DNA of 60,049 bases from Gammaproteobacteria bacterium (lineage in GTDB: Bacteria > Pseudomonadota > Gammaproteobacteria > GCA-001735895): contig JAAEMR010000208.1 in assembly GCA_024225395.1 (NCBI GenBank), positions 1 to 60,049 on the forward strand. The letters are read 5' to 3'. This document shows positions 18,734-27,878 of this stretch, piece after piece. How positions within the stretch are numbered: position 1 is the first letter of the stretch; each line of letters opens with the position of its first letter. A program made the translations under genes and the position numbers. The notes under the pieces are model-generated. The model did no database searches, was not told the DNA's origin, and saw only the letters and a list, made by a program, of their open reading frames with translations.

Positions 18734-20252
18734 ACTTGAGATTTTGACTCAGTTTGGCTGGATAGTGTCGATGGGGCTACTGATTAACTTTCTGATTACC
18801 GTGTTGTTTATCCCTGCTTATCTACAGTTATTCGGTGGTACTCAAGCTAAATTATCATCCACTAAAAATTATTATCAAAAGTTTGCCAGGGGTATTTTTA
18901 CGGTTGTTATCCGCTTTAAAAGAACCACGCTTTTATTGTTATTTTTTACGGCTGGTTTTTTTCTCTGGGGATCCCAGTTTTTACAGGTAAACAATAATAC
19001 GCTCGGGTATTTTGCCAAAGATTCCGAAATAAATCAGCGGGCAGAGTTAATTCACAAACATTTGTCTGGCATGCAGACGTTCTCAATAATCCTCGATTCT
19101 GCTATTGAAGGTACCTTTCTTAAGGTGAAATACCTGGAGGATGTCAGGCAGTTACAACAATTTATCGAGCAGTGTAATGTGTTCGATAAATCCTTTTCCT
19201 TCACCGATTTTATCATGCTGACCAATAAAATTATGGAAGGTACTGATGATTTATCAATGCCGGATGAAGATGATCTTATTGAAGCTTATATGAGTTTTGT
19301 TCAGTTCAGTGCGGTTAAAAATTATGTGTCCGGTGATTTTAGCAGTACACGAATACTGGTTAGGCATAACCTTTCATCATCACGACAGTTGGACTCTGAA
19401 TTACTGGCAATCAGGCAATTTATTGATCAGCAGTTAAAAACTAATTTGACGGTTCATTTTACCGGGGAATCTGTTTTAACGAATCGTGCAACTGATAGCA
19501 TGGCGATAGGCCAGATTCAATCATTGTTGCTGATGGTGATCGTTATATTTTTACTGGTATCCCTGTTATTCATTGATATTCGAGCGGGTTTGCTGGCGAT
19601 TGTTCCCAATATTTTTCCAGTCATTATCCTGTTTGGTGTGATGGGCTATTTCAATATTCCTCTGGATACAGGAACCACCATGGTGGCGGTGATAGCACTG
19701 GGTATCTGTGTTGATGACACGATTCATTTTTTAAGTCGCAACCATCACTTTACCCGGGGTACCCAGGACGTCGAAAAAGCCCTGTTGAAAACCGTTGAGC
19801 ATGAAGCGACTCCGATTATTACGACTTCAGCCGGGTTGGCTCTTGGCTTTTACACTTTAACTTTGTCCAGCTTTCTTCCAGTGGTTTACTTTGGTGCTCT
19901 GAGCGCACTGGTTATGTTACTGGCCATGTTTTCTACTTTTGTACTGACACCAGTACTTTTATCTTATACCCGTTTGATAACCGTCTGGGACGTGTTATCT
20001 CTGAACTTGAAATCGAATGTACTCAAGAAAAGTGTGTTCTTTAAAGGACTACGTAACTTTGAAATCAAAAAAGCAATTTTAACTGGTAATATTTTGCAGT
20101 TTAGTGAAGGTGATATCCTGGTGGAACAGGGGCAGGATGGGAATGATATGTACGTGATCCTGGAGGGGCTTGCCGTGATAAGTCGTAAAGAAAAAGACGG
20201 ATCGGTGTATACCATTGGTGAAATGGGTCGGGAGAACTGTTTGGTGAAATAG
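18690..20252 (+). pseudogene. MMPL/RND-family exporter fusion, fragment 3 of 4 (second membrane half and start of cyclic-nucleotide-binding domain)
   Basis: The longest piece, open at the window level from 18744 by ATG but homologous from about 18690. It has helix ends, a second periplasmic loop, and the second helix block including VAVIALGICVDDTIHFLSRN, the repeat-two equivalent of the helix-4 motif. After the last helix the chain enters a cytoplasmic cNMP-binding domain (FSEGDILVEQGQDGNDMYVI, then LEGLAVISRKEKDGSVYTIG). The frame shifts near 20226-20230 and ends at 20252, within that domain. Confidence 0.75.
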
Positions 20253-20914
20253 CTTTATTAACCAACGACCAGCGAACGGCCAGGGTAACCGCTGGTGCCT
20301 TTGTAAAAGTGCTGGTCATTCGCTGGGATAGCATTAGTCAGTTAGGTCGTTATCACCCCAGAATTTCAACAAAACTTTTTCGTAACCTGTCATCGGTGAC
20401 TGGTAAACGGCTGGCTAAACAGTCGGTCAACGATAAAAATATGCGTGATGAATTAACCGGAGCCGTTAATCGATATTTTTTATGTGAACAATTATTACTG
20501 GAGATAGACAGAGCTAAAAGATACGAGGAAGTTTTTTCATTGATTATTATGGATATAGATTTTTTAAATTCTGATCTACAGCAACAACAAAATATTGATG
20601 AAGTTAGTATCAAAGCTATCACTCAGGGAATTTCTGACCAAACTCGTAGCGTTGATATATTCGCCAGATGGGATGAAAGTCGGTTTGTTATCCTGATGCC
20701 CAGAACATCCTCGGAATTAGCCCTGGGTATTACTGAACGTATGAAATCTGGTATCGAAGATATCGACTATCCTGAACTGGGTCGAATTCACATTAGTGCT
20801 GTTGTCACGCAGAGTAAGGGTGAAGAAAATGTTGAAGTTCTACTGAATAAAATCGAAGTACAACTGGATAAGAAGATGTTAAATGAAAAAAGTCTCTACA
20901 TTACCGTGGCTTAG
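20226..20914 (+). pseudogene. MMPL/RND-family exporter fusion, fragment 4 of 4 (end of cNMP domain and degenerate GGDEF domain)
   Basis: In the third frame the cNMP domain resumes with the phosphate-binding cassette signature GELFGEIALLTNDQRTARV and its C-terminal helix. A GGDEF-like domain follows: DELTGAVNRYF, then LIIMDIDFLN, then Arg-Trp-Asp-Glu-Ser-Arg-Phe in place of Arg-x-Gly-Gly-Asp-Glu-Phe. The loss of both glycines predicts no cyclase activity; it could only be a sensor or a relic. The first ATG in this frame is at 20309. It stops at 20912-20914, 107 bases before the convergent zinc-finger gene. Confidence 0.72.
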
Positions 20915-20931
20915 ATTATAGAGAATTCATT

Positions 20932-20967
20932 AGTATGATGAGTAAAAATTCTTTTACTCATCATACT
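20932..20967. terminator. Perfect 16-bp hairpin between convergent genes
   Basis: AGTATGATGAGTAAAA (20932-20947) pairs perfectly with 20952-20967 around a 4-base loop. No T run follows on either strand, so it may be a Rho-independent-like barrier or an RNA 3'-end stabiliser. Confidence 0.5.
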
Positions 20968-21021
20968 CTGCGAATTATTTAAGTCAGGTAAGCAACAGAG
21001 CTGGTTTCTTTGATCTGGTGT

Positions 21022-21237
21022 TTACCCTAATAGTTTAAAAATGGTTCCGCAGTAGGGACATCTGGCTTCTCCACCATTTTCCTCGACGGGAATATAAACC
21101 TGAGGATGGGAATTCCACAGGCTGGATCCTTCTACCGGGCAATGAACGGGCAGATCGGCAGCTTTAACTGCGACTGCTTTTTTAGCGTTAGGCGTATTAA
21201 ATTCCTGTTGATTAGCTGCAGTGTCAGGGTTAACCAT
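21022..21237 (-). CDS. Small zinc-finger protein (zf-CHCC family)
   Basis: A 71-residue protein. The C-terminal half carries the zf-CHCC pattern: Cys33-Pro, His44-Pro-x-Val, then Cys60-Pro-Tyr-Cys63-Gly-Thr-x-Phe, which would bind one zinc ion. Members include a small subunit-like protein of mitochondrial complex I (NDUFS6) and bacterial proteins often found beside ilvE. It starts 17 bases after the ilvE stop and is probably cotranscribed with it. The precise role in bacteria is not known to me. Confidence 0.85.
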   Translation of the reverse strand: MVNPDTAANQQEFNTPNAKKAVAVKAADLPVHCPVEGSSLWNSHPQVYIPVEENGGEARCPYCGTIFKLLG

Positions 21238-21254
21238 AGTTGTATCCAGAGTTA

Positions 21255-22172
21255 TTAAACGAAAGTGAGTAGGTCGATGTGCTTTTCATTACGGCCATGA
21301 ACCAGGTCAAAATAAGCAGTTTGCAATTTCTCGGTGACAGGGCCGCGACCACTACCAATTGGACGATTATCGAGTTCACGTATCGGCGTCACTTCCGCGG
21401 CTGTACCGGTAAAGAAAGCTTCATCGGCAATATACACTTCATCGCGGGTCAGTCGTTTTTCAACTATATCCATGCCCATGTCATTGGCCAGAGCAAAAAT
21501 GGTTTTACGCGTGATGCCATTCAGGGCAGACGTGGCTTCAGGGGTATAGATGACACCGTCTTTAATGACGAAAATATTTTCTCCGCTGCCTTCTGCAACG
21601 TATCCTTCCGGGTCGAGAAGCAGGGCTTCATCATAACCATCCCGGAGTGCTTCCTGTAATGCCATCATTGAATTGATGTACTGCCCGTTGGCCTTGGCTT
21701 TAGTGGCTGCAATATTGACGTGATGTCTGGTGAATGATGATGTTTTGATGCGGATGCCTTTTTCCATGCCTTCAGCACCAAGATAAGATCCCCATTCCCA
21801 TGCCGCCACGATGACATGAACCTTAAGATTGTCTGCACGCAACCCCATGGCTTCAGAGCCATAAAACACCATGGGTCGAATATAGGCACTGTCCAGGTTA
21901 TTGTCTTTTACGGCAGCAACCTGAGCGTCATTGACTTGCTGTTTGCTCCAGGGCATTTCCATGCCGAGAATTTTGCAGGAATCAAACAGGCGATTGGTGT
22001 GAGCTTCCAGTGCAAAAATAGCAGTGCCCTGATCGGCGTTATAGGCTCTTACACCTTCAAATGCCCCCATACCATAATGCAGGGTATGCGTAAGAACGTG
22101 GATATTGGCTTCGCGCCACGGAACCATTTCACCATCAAACCAGATGAAACCATCACGATCAGACATCGACAT
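21255..22172 (-). CDS. ilvE: Branched-chain amino acid aminotransferase
   Basis: A 305-residue cytoplasmic class IV PLP enzyme that transaminates the keto acids of leucine, isoleucine and valine. Landmarks are THTLHYGMGAFEGVRAY near 28-44, the PLP lysine at about 160 (TKAKANGQYINS), the phosphate-binding EGSGENIFVI and GITRKTI, and TGTAAEVTPIRELD near the C-terminus. The length fits the IlvE family. It lies between glnE upstream and the small zinc-finger gene downstream on the same strand. Confidence 0.95.
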   Translation of the reverse strand: MSMSDRDGFIWFDGEMVPWREANIHVLTHTLHYGMGAFEGVRAYNADQGTAIFALEAHTNRLFDSCKILGMEMPWSKQQVNDAQVAAVKDNNLDSAYIRPMVFYGSEAMGLRADNLKVHVIVAAWEWGSYLGAEGMEKGIRIKTSSFTRHHVNIAATKAKANGQYINSMMALQEALRDGYDEALLLDPEGYVAEGSGENIFVIKDGVIYTPEATSALNGITRKTIFALANDMGMDIVEKRLTRDEVYIADEAFFTGTAAEVTPIRELDNRPIGSGRGPVTEKLQTAYFDLVHGRNEKHIDLLTFV

Positions 22173-22235
22173 TTATATTTTCTCCGAATTAAAGAGTTCA
22201 AACCTGTACATAAATAATTTTATGAACAAATTTTA

Positions 22236-25055
22236 TTAATTAAAAGTTTTATTCCAACAGTTTTTTACCACATCAATTTCCTTTCTGACCAGGCCAGAAG
22301 CAATATCAGCAGATTGGTTTTGTAACACTTGAGTGTGTAACCACTTATGAAATACTGGATAACAATCCCTGAGTTGCAAATCTTCATCAGATATTAAGCC
22401 GAGACGGTGCAACTCACTTATCAGGCCGATATTATCAGTGCTTTCAGTCAGGCTGGCAAATTTATTTGCATATTTTAATACCCAGTACTGAACCAGGAAT
22501 TCAATATCGACCATACAGCCCCTGGAATGCTTGCTATTGATGGTTGGACCTTCAGCCGGTTTCTGGTTCTGGTATATTTTTTCCCGCATATCCGTGATGA
22601 CTTTGCCAAGCTCTGCAGGTTCGCGTTTTAGTGCAATGACTAACTGCCGGATTTTTTCAAACTCTGGTTTAATATCTGCATTTCCAGCAATATAACGAGC
22701 CCTGATGATGGACTGGTGCTCCCATACCCAGGCTTTCTCGCATTGATACTGGTGAAACGCCTGCAGTGATGTAACCAGCATACCGGAGGAACCATTGGGT
22801 CGTAACCGGGTATCTATTTCATACAGTTTGCCAGCGGCTGTGAGCAGACTGATCTTAGAGATGATTTTTTGTGCCAGGCGAGAAAAAAATACCGCATTAT
22901 CAATACTTTTCGAACCACTGGTCTGTTGTTTACTTCCACTCGAATTATGCAGGAAAATAATATCAAGGTCAGACTGGTAATGAAGTTCATAGCCTCCCAG
23001 TTTCCCATATCCGATAATGGCAAGGCCGGGGGTGAATGATTCATTTTCAATTAAACACTGTGGCTGACCATACTGTTTAATCAAAGCAGACAGGGAAAGC
23101 TCATAAACTGCCTGTAGCAGGATTTCAGCCAGGTCTGACAGGTAATAAGAAACTGTTGTTGTATCGATTTCGCCGGCTATTTCTGCTGTCGCGATCATGA
23201 TAGTCTGGGCACGTTTAAACTGACGTAAAACATCCAGTTCCAGTTCTTCATCACCTTTTACATTTTGCAACTGAACCTGCAAAGCATGCTGCTGTTTTAG
23301 TTTATCAAAGCGATCTTCCAGCTTATCAGGGTAAAGTAATGACTCCAGCAGGATAGGGTGGCGAGTCACTTCGGCAGCAATCCAGTTACTGCTATCGAAC
23401 AGGTGAGCCAGTTTTACCAGTAATGGAATGTTCTGGTATAACAGTTCGAAATAAACACTTCGCCCGGCGATTGATGACAGTAATGCCAGCAATTTTTCCA
23501 GTAATTCCAGTTGCTGATCATACTGAGAAATTTGCTTTAACAGTTCCGGAAAAAAGACGTGAAAACGTTTTCTGGCCCTATCGGACATAAAAATCAACGA
23601 TCTGGATAAATAGAATTGTTGCAATCGCTGGTGTATTTCCTGGGTTTGTTTAAAACCCAGCTGTTGAATAACCTGAAGGTGCTGGTCCTCATTCAGTTCA
23701 TCAAAATGTTGTATTGTTGAGTTGAGTTGCGGGGTATTGTGTGCTGATTTAAACAGTGTTGAAAAAACCTCGTTGACCTGAGATAAATGCTGATTTAGCT
23801 CAATTTCCAGTGCCTGCCAATTTGCATAACCGAGCAAAAGACAGAGCCTGTCCTGCGTATTTTGTCTGGTCGGTAATTCATGAGTTTGCTGGTCATTTAA
23901 CATTTGTATCCGGTTTTCCAGCAAGCGCAGAAAACAATAGGATTCTCGCATCTTGAGCAGAGTTTCATGGTCGGTAATATTTTGCTCAGTGAGAGTATCA
24001 ATAGCCAGAAACAGGCTTTGAGTTTGCAACTGGTGATTGCGTCCTCCTTTTAATATTTGAAATGCCTGAACAAAAAATTCGATTTCTCGTATTCCACCGC
24101 GCCCCGTCTTGATATTGCAACGACTTCTGTTGCGCCTGGATTGTTGATCTATTTTTGACTTCAGCGTGGCCAGTCCATCGAACACCCGGTAATCATGGTA
24201 ACGACGGTAAATAAAAGGTTTGAGTATGGAGTGCAGGTATTTTTTGTCGGCATCGCTACCGGTGATGACTCTTGCTTTCACCATGGCGTATTGCTCCCAT
24301 TCTCTACCATGCAATTGATAATAGTGTTCAAACGCATTATGACTGAGTACCTTAGGGCCCGCCTCTCCCCAGGGGCGCAGGCGTAAATCAACACGGTACA
24401 CAAAACCATCTGCCGTTAATTCGTGTAAAAGCTGGTTGAACAATTTAACAATGTGAGTGAAATATTGGGTATGAGTTAACTGTCCAAAACCGGCCAACTG
24501 GCCGTCATCGCTATAACAGCAAATCAAATCGATATCAGATGAAAAATTAAGCTCCCTACCGCCGAGTTTACCCATAGCAATAATATTGAGCTGCATGGGC
24601 TGACCCAGTTCATCCAGTGGTTGGCCATGTTTTACAGAAAGGATTTGTTCACACTTATTCAGAGCCAGCTGAATTAAGGTATCAGCCAGTTCACTCAGAT
24701 GGAGCAGGGTATCTTCAATATTTTGTTGTAGACAAATATCAAGGTAAATTATTTCAACCAGCTTTTGATGACGAAATTTTCTCAGCAGAGACTGGATGAT
24801 ATTGACATCACTAATACCTTCTAGTGAATTGGTCAAACTTGCTGAATCAAGTTCGAAGTAATCACAGTCATGCAGTTTATGTATCAGTTCAGGATATTTG
24901 ATTAACTGTGAAATTGCATAGTTGCTGCCCAGTGCTAATTTTTGCAGGGATTCTGCAAAGTCCGTGCGCAGGCTAAAGCCCTGATGCTGTAATAATTCCT
25001 TTAGCTGTTTCCAGTGCAGGATATCGGGTTCGATCAATTGCTTAAATTGACTCAT
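22236..25055 (-). CDS. glnE: Bifunctional glutamine synthetase adenylyltransferase / adenylyl-removing enzyme
   Basis: A 939-residue cytoplasmic regulator of nitrogen assimilation that adenylylates and deadenylylates glutamine synthetase in response to PII proteins. Both nucleotidyltransferase domains are intact: IIAMGKLGGRELNFSSDIDL in the N-terminal (removing) half and IIGYGKLGGYELHYQSDLDI in the C-terminal half, each with the Gly-Gly...Ser-Asp-x-Asp core. A GRGGIREIEFFVQ motif and its later counterpart (CMVDIEFLVQYW) follow each domain. The length matches the family. It is cotranscribed toward ilvE after a 63-base gap. Confidence 0.96.
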   Translation of the reverse strand: MSQFKQLIEPDILHWKQLKELLQHQGFSLRTDFAESLQKLALGSNYAISQLIKYPELIHKLHDCDYFELDSASLTNSLEGISDVNIIQSLLRKFRHQKLVEIIYLDICLQQNIEDTLLHLSELADTLIQLALNKCEQILSVKHGQPLDELGQPMQLNIIAMGKLGGRELNFSSDIDLICCYSDDGQLAGFGQLTHTQYFTHIVKLFNQLLHELTADGFVYRVDLRLRPWGEAGPKVLSHNAFEHYYQLHGREWEQYAMVKARVITGSDADKKYLHSILKPFIYRRYHDYRVFDGLATLKSKIDQQSRRNRSRCNIKTGRGGIREIEFFVQAFQILKGGRNHQLQTQSLFLAIDTLTEQNITDHETLLKMRESYCFLRLLENRIQMLNDQQTHELPTRQNTQDRLCLLLGYANWQALEIELNQHLSQVNEVFSTLFKSAHNTPQLNSTIQHFDELNEDQHLQVIQQLGFKQTQEIHQRLQQFYLSRSLIFMSDRARKRFHVFFPELLKQISQYDQQLELLEKLLALLSSIAGRSVYFELLYQNIPLLVKLAHLFDSSNWIAAEVTRHPILLESLLYPDKLEDRFDKLKQQHALQVQLQNVKGDEELELDVLRQFKRAQTIMIATAEIAGEIDTTTVSYYLSDLAEILLQAVYELSLSALIKQYGQPQCLIENESFTPGLAIIGYGKLGGYELHYQSDLDIIFLHNSSGSKQQTSGSKSIDNAVFFSRLAQKIISKISLLTAAGKLYEIDTRLRPNGSSGMLVTSLQAFHQYQCEKAWVWEHQSIIRARYIAGNADIKPEFEKIRQLVIALKREPAELGKVITDMREKIYQNQKPAEGPTINSKHSRGCMVDIEFLVQYWVLKYANKFASLTESTDNIGLISELHRLGLISDEDLQLRDCYPVFHKWLHTQVLQNQSADIASGLVRKEIDVVKNCWNKTFN

Positions 25056-25083
25056 GTCACTTTATATAAACATTAATTTAAAT

Positions 25084-25102
25084 GAGAAGTATTATCATTT
25101 GC
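25084..25102. promoter_or_regulatory. Fur-box-like operator before fbpA
   Basis: Read on the minus strand, this 19-mer (GCAAATGATAATACTTCTC) matches 14 of 19 Fur consensus positions, including an uninterrupted AATGATAAT core. It lies 73 bases upstream of the iron-binding protein gene, in the divergent region shared with glnE, where Fur control of iron uptake is expected. Confidence 0.5.
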
Positions 25103-25174
25103 AAATAGAAGGATAGTGAATATAATTCGGTTACAAATTTTAAGTTAGTTCAAAATTATATAGGAGTCATCTTG

Positions 25175-26188
25175 ATGAATCTAAAACATATTGTAGTTAC
25201 AATGATATTATTAATATCATTCAATGCTTTATCTGCTGAAGTTAATGTATATTCCGGACGAAAGGAAAAGCTTGTCAAACCATTACTGGACAGGTTTACC
25301 GCTGAAACGGGGATAAAAACTAATCTGGTGACGGCAAAAGCCGACAAGCTTTTAACCCGTTTAAAAAATGAAGGACGTAATACACCGGCTGATGTATTCA
25401 TTACGGTTGATGCAGGTCGATTGTATCGAGCCAAACAGGCGGGTATTTTTGCATCGGTAAACAGTGATACTTTGAATGCAGCGGTGCCGTCTCATTTAAG
25501 AGACCCTGAAGGTCAGTGGGTTGGTTTGTCGCAACGTGCCAGGGTGATCTTTTATGCCAAAGACCGCGTGAAGCCGGAGCAACTCTCAACTTATGAAGAT
25601 CTGGTGAGTGATGCATGGAAAAGAAAAATTTGTATCCGGGGTTCCAGTAACATCTATAACCAGTCTCTGGTTGCTTCACTTATAGCGTCTAATGGTAAAC
25701 AAGCTGCTCAACAATGGAGTAATAAACTGGTGAAAAATATGGCACGCCCTCCCAGAGGTGGAGATCGTGATCAAATCAAGGCAGCAGCGGCAGGACAATG
25801 TGACATAGCCATAGCGAATACTTATTATTATGGAGCGATGCTGACCAGTAAAAAAGACTCTTCCCAGGTTAAAGCGGCACAGGCGATGGGGCTGTTCTGG
25901 CCTAACCAGCAGGGCAGGGGAAGTCATGTGAATATCAGTGGTGCTGGAGTCACGAAACATGCAAAGAACCCTGAAAATGCTCTAAAGTTGCTGGAATTTC
26001 TGGTCAGCCCTGAATCACAGAAATGGTATGCAGAGGTTAATTTTGAATACCCGGTGAGTGAAAATGCTGAAATAAGTGAACTGGTAAAAAGCTGGGGTTC
26101 TTTTAAATCTGACAAACTGAGCCTGGATGTTCTCGGTCGAAATAATGCTGAAGCGGTTCGAACTATGGACAGAGCAGGGTGGAAATAA
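25175..26188 (+). CDS. fbpA: Ferric-iron ABC transporter, periplasmic binding protein
   Basis: A 337-residue periplasmic protein of the FbpA/FutA type. The ATG at 25175 has AGGAG eight bases upstream; an overlapping TTG at 25172 is less likely. The signal peptide ends near Asn-Ala-Leu-Ser-Ala (about residue 21). Mature features are VNVYSGRKEKLVKPLL at the start, SQRARVIFYAKDRV, and the Tyr cluster Asn-Thr-Tyr-Tyr-Tyr-Gly used for Fe(III) coordination, then AKNPENALKLLEFLVSPESQ. The permease and ATPase genes follow, so the system imports ferric iron from the periplasm. A Fur-like box lies upstream. Confidence 0.93.
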   Translation: MNLKHIVVTMILLISFNALSAEVNVYSGRKEKLVKPLLDRFTAETGIKTNLVTAKADKLLTRLKNEGRNTPADVFITVDAGRLYRAKQAGIFASVNSDTLNAAVPSHLRDPEGQWVGLSQRARVIFYAKDRVKPEQLSTYEDLVSDAWKRKICIRGSSNIYNQSLVASLIASNGKQAAQQWSNKLVKNMARPPRGGDRDQIKAAAAGQCDIAIANTYYYGAMLTSKKDSSQVKAAQAMGLFWPNQQGRGSHVNISGAGVTKHAKNPENALKLLEFLVSPESQKWYAEVNFEYPVSENAEISELVKSWGSFKSDKLSLDVLGRNNAEAVRTMDRAGWK

Positions 26189-26231
26189 TCAATTTCAGGG
26201 TTAAATAAACGAACCTAAGTTTGAGAATATT

Positions 26232-27878
26232 TTGCAAATTTCAATAAGCAAACTGTGGCAACCGGGTATTGTATTGGTGGCTTTATTGCTGAGCATTCCC
26301 GTTTTAACTATTGCTGGTTTTGTGTTCGAACCTTCGGGTGAAAACTGGGAACATCTGAAGCAAACGGTGCTTCCCGAATACCTGACTAACTCTGTTCTAC
26401 TGGTTTTGGGTGTTACTGCAGGCACCCTGTCAATAGGTGTATCAACGGCCTGGTTGACTGCAATGTGCCAGTTTCCCGGGAAAAAATCATTCGTCTGGTT
26501 ATTGTTACTGCCGCTGTCAATGCCAGCCTATATCATTGCTTATACCTACACCGGGTTGTTTGATTTCGCCGGTCCGGTACAAACCCAGTTACGTGAATGG
26601 ACGGGCTGGGGTTATGGTGATTATTATTTTCCAGAGGTTCGCTCGCTCGGTAGTGCCATCAGCATGTTATCGCTGGTGTTATACCCTTATGTTTATCTTT
26701 TGGCTCGGGCTGCGTTTCTAGAGCAGTCGATTTGCGTGTTAGAAGTCAGTCGAACACTCGGTTGTAATGCCTGGAGTAGCTTTTATCGTGTGGCTTTACC
26801 TCTAGCTCGACCTGCAATTGTTGCCGGGTTGTCATTAGCACTAATGGAAACTCTGGCGGACTATGGAACAGTTTCCTATTTTGGAATTGGGGTTTTCACA
26901 ACTGGAATTTTCAGAACCTGGTTTGGACTGGGAGACAGTGTGGCTGCCGCCAAAATGGCGGCCTTATTACTGATGTTCGTGTTTACCCTGGTGGTCATTG
27001 AAAGGGTATCTCGAAGGCAGGCGCGATATAATCATACGACAAATAAATATACCCAGTTACCCGAATATCGACTCACCGGGTTGAAAGCAATTCTGGCTTT
27101 TATGGTTTGCCTGTTTCCGGTGGCCTTAGGTTTTCTATTACCCGCAGGGCAGCTAAGCTCGTGGGCAATCCTGACTTACCAGGATATGGTGGATGAAGCT
27201 TTTTTACGCTTAACTTTTAATACGGTGTTGCTTGGCTTATTGGCAGCTTTTCTGTCGGTGATGCTGGCGCTTTTCCTGGCATATGGTAAGCGTATGCTGG
27301 CCACCCGGTCCGTGAATGTATCCATTCGAGTTGCCGCTACAGGTTATGCGATACCGGGAACTGTCGTTGCGGTGGGTATTATTATTCCATTTGCCTGGCT
27401 GGATAATAGCATTGATGATTTCATGCGAACCCAGTTTGATATTTCTACCGGGTTAATACTCAGTGGAAGTCTGTTTGCTGTGATGTTCGCCTATATGGTT
27501 CGATTCCTTGCGGTGAGTTTACAAACGGTTGAGTCCGGACTGGGCAAGATTAAACCTTGCATGGATGATGCCGCCCGTACTCTGGGCTATAGACCTAGGG
27601 AAACTCTGTTTAAGATTCATATGCCATTGATGAAGGGGTCTATATTAACGGCGTTATTGATTGTTTTTGTCGATGTAATGAAAGAATTACCGGCGACATT
27701 AATTCTACGCCCCTTTAATTTTAATACACTGGCGGTTAGAGCTTTTGAGCTGGCCTCTGATGAACGACTGGCCGATTCGTCCACAGCTGCTCTGATGATT
27801 GTGGTGGCGGGTTTGCTGCCGGTTATTTTTTTATCTAAAAGTATTTCTCAATCAAGAGCTGGATCAAATGACAAATAG
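26232..27878 (+). CDS. fbpB: Ferric-iron ABC transporter, fused permease
   Basis: A 548-residue inner-membrane protein with about twelve hydrophobic helices in two halves, each with a BPD/MetI-like permease domain. The EAA-type loops are seen as SRTLGCNAWSSFYRVALPLA and ARTLGYRPRETLFKIHMPLM. No ATG is available at the N-terminus: the frame is open from 26205 and TTG at 26232 is the most plausible start. It begins 43 bases after fbpA and its stop overlaps the fbpC start by 11 bases. Confidence 0.92.
   Translation: MQISISKLWQPGIVLVALLLSIPVLTIAGFVFEPSGENWEHLKQTVLPEYLTNSVLLVLGVTAGTLSIGVSTAWLTAMCQFPGKKSFVWLLLLPLSMPAYIIAYTYTGLFDFAGPVQTQLREWTGWGYGDYYFPEVRSLGSAISMLSLVLYPYVYLLARAAFLEQSICVLEVSRTLGCNAWSSFYRVALPLARPAIVAGLSLALMETLADYGTVSYFGIGVFTTGIFRTWFGLGDSVAAAKMAALLLMFVFTLVVIERVSRRQARYNHTTNKYTQLPEYRLTGLKAILAFMVCLFPVALGFLLPAGQLSSWAILTYQDMVDEAFLRLTFNTVLLGLLAAFLSVMLALFLAYGKRMLATRSVNVSIRVAATGYAIPGTVVAVGIIIPFAWLDNSIDDFMRTQFDISTGLILSGSLFAVMFAYMVRFLAVSLQTVESGLGKIKPCMDDAARTLGYRPRETLFKIHMPLMKGSILTALLIVFVDVMKELPATLILRPFNFNTLAVRAFELASDERLADSSTAALMIVVAGLLPVIFLSKSISQSRAGSNDK

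Noticed and set aside
27799-27867. Upstream ATG extension of fbpC
   Set aside because: The extra 23 residues run through the permease coding end and are unlike any ABC ATPase N-terminus; ATG 27868 has a better site.
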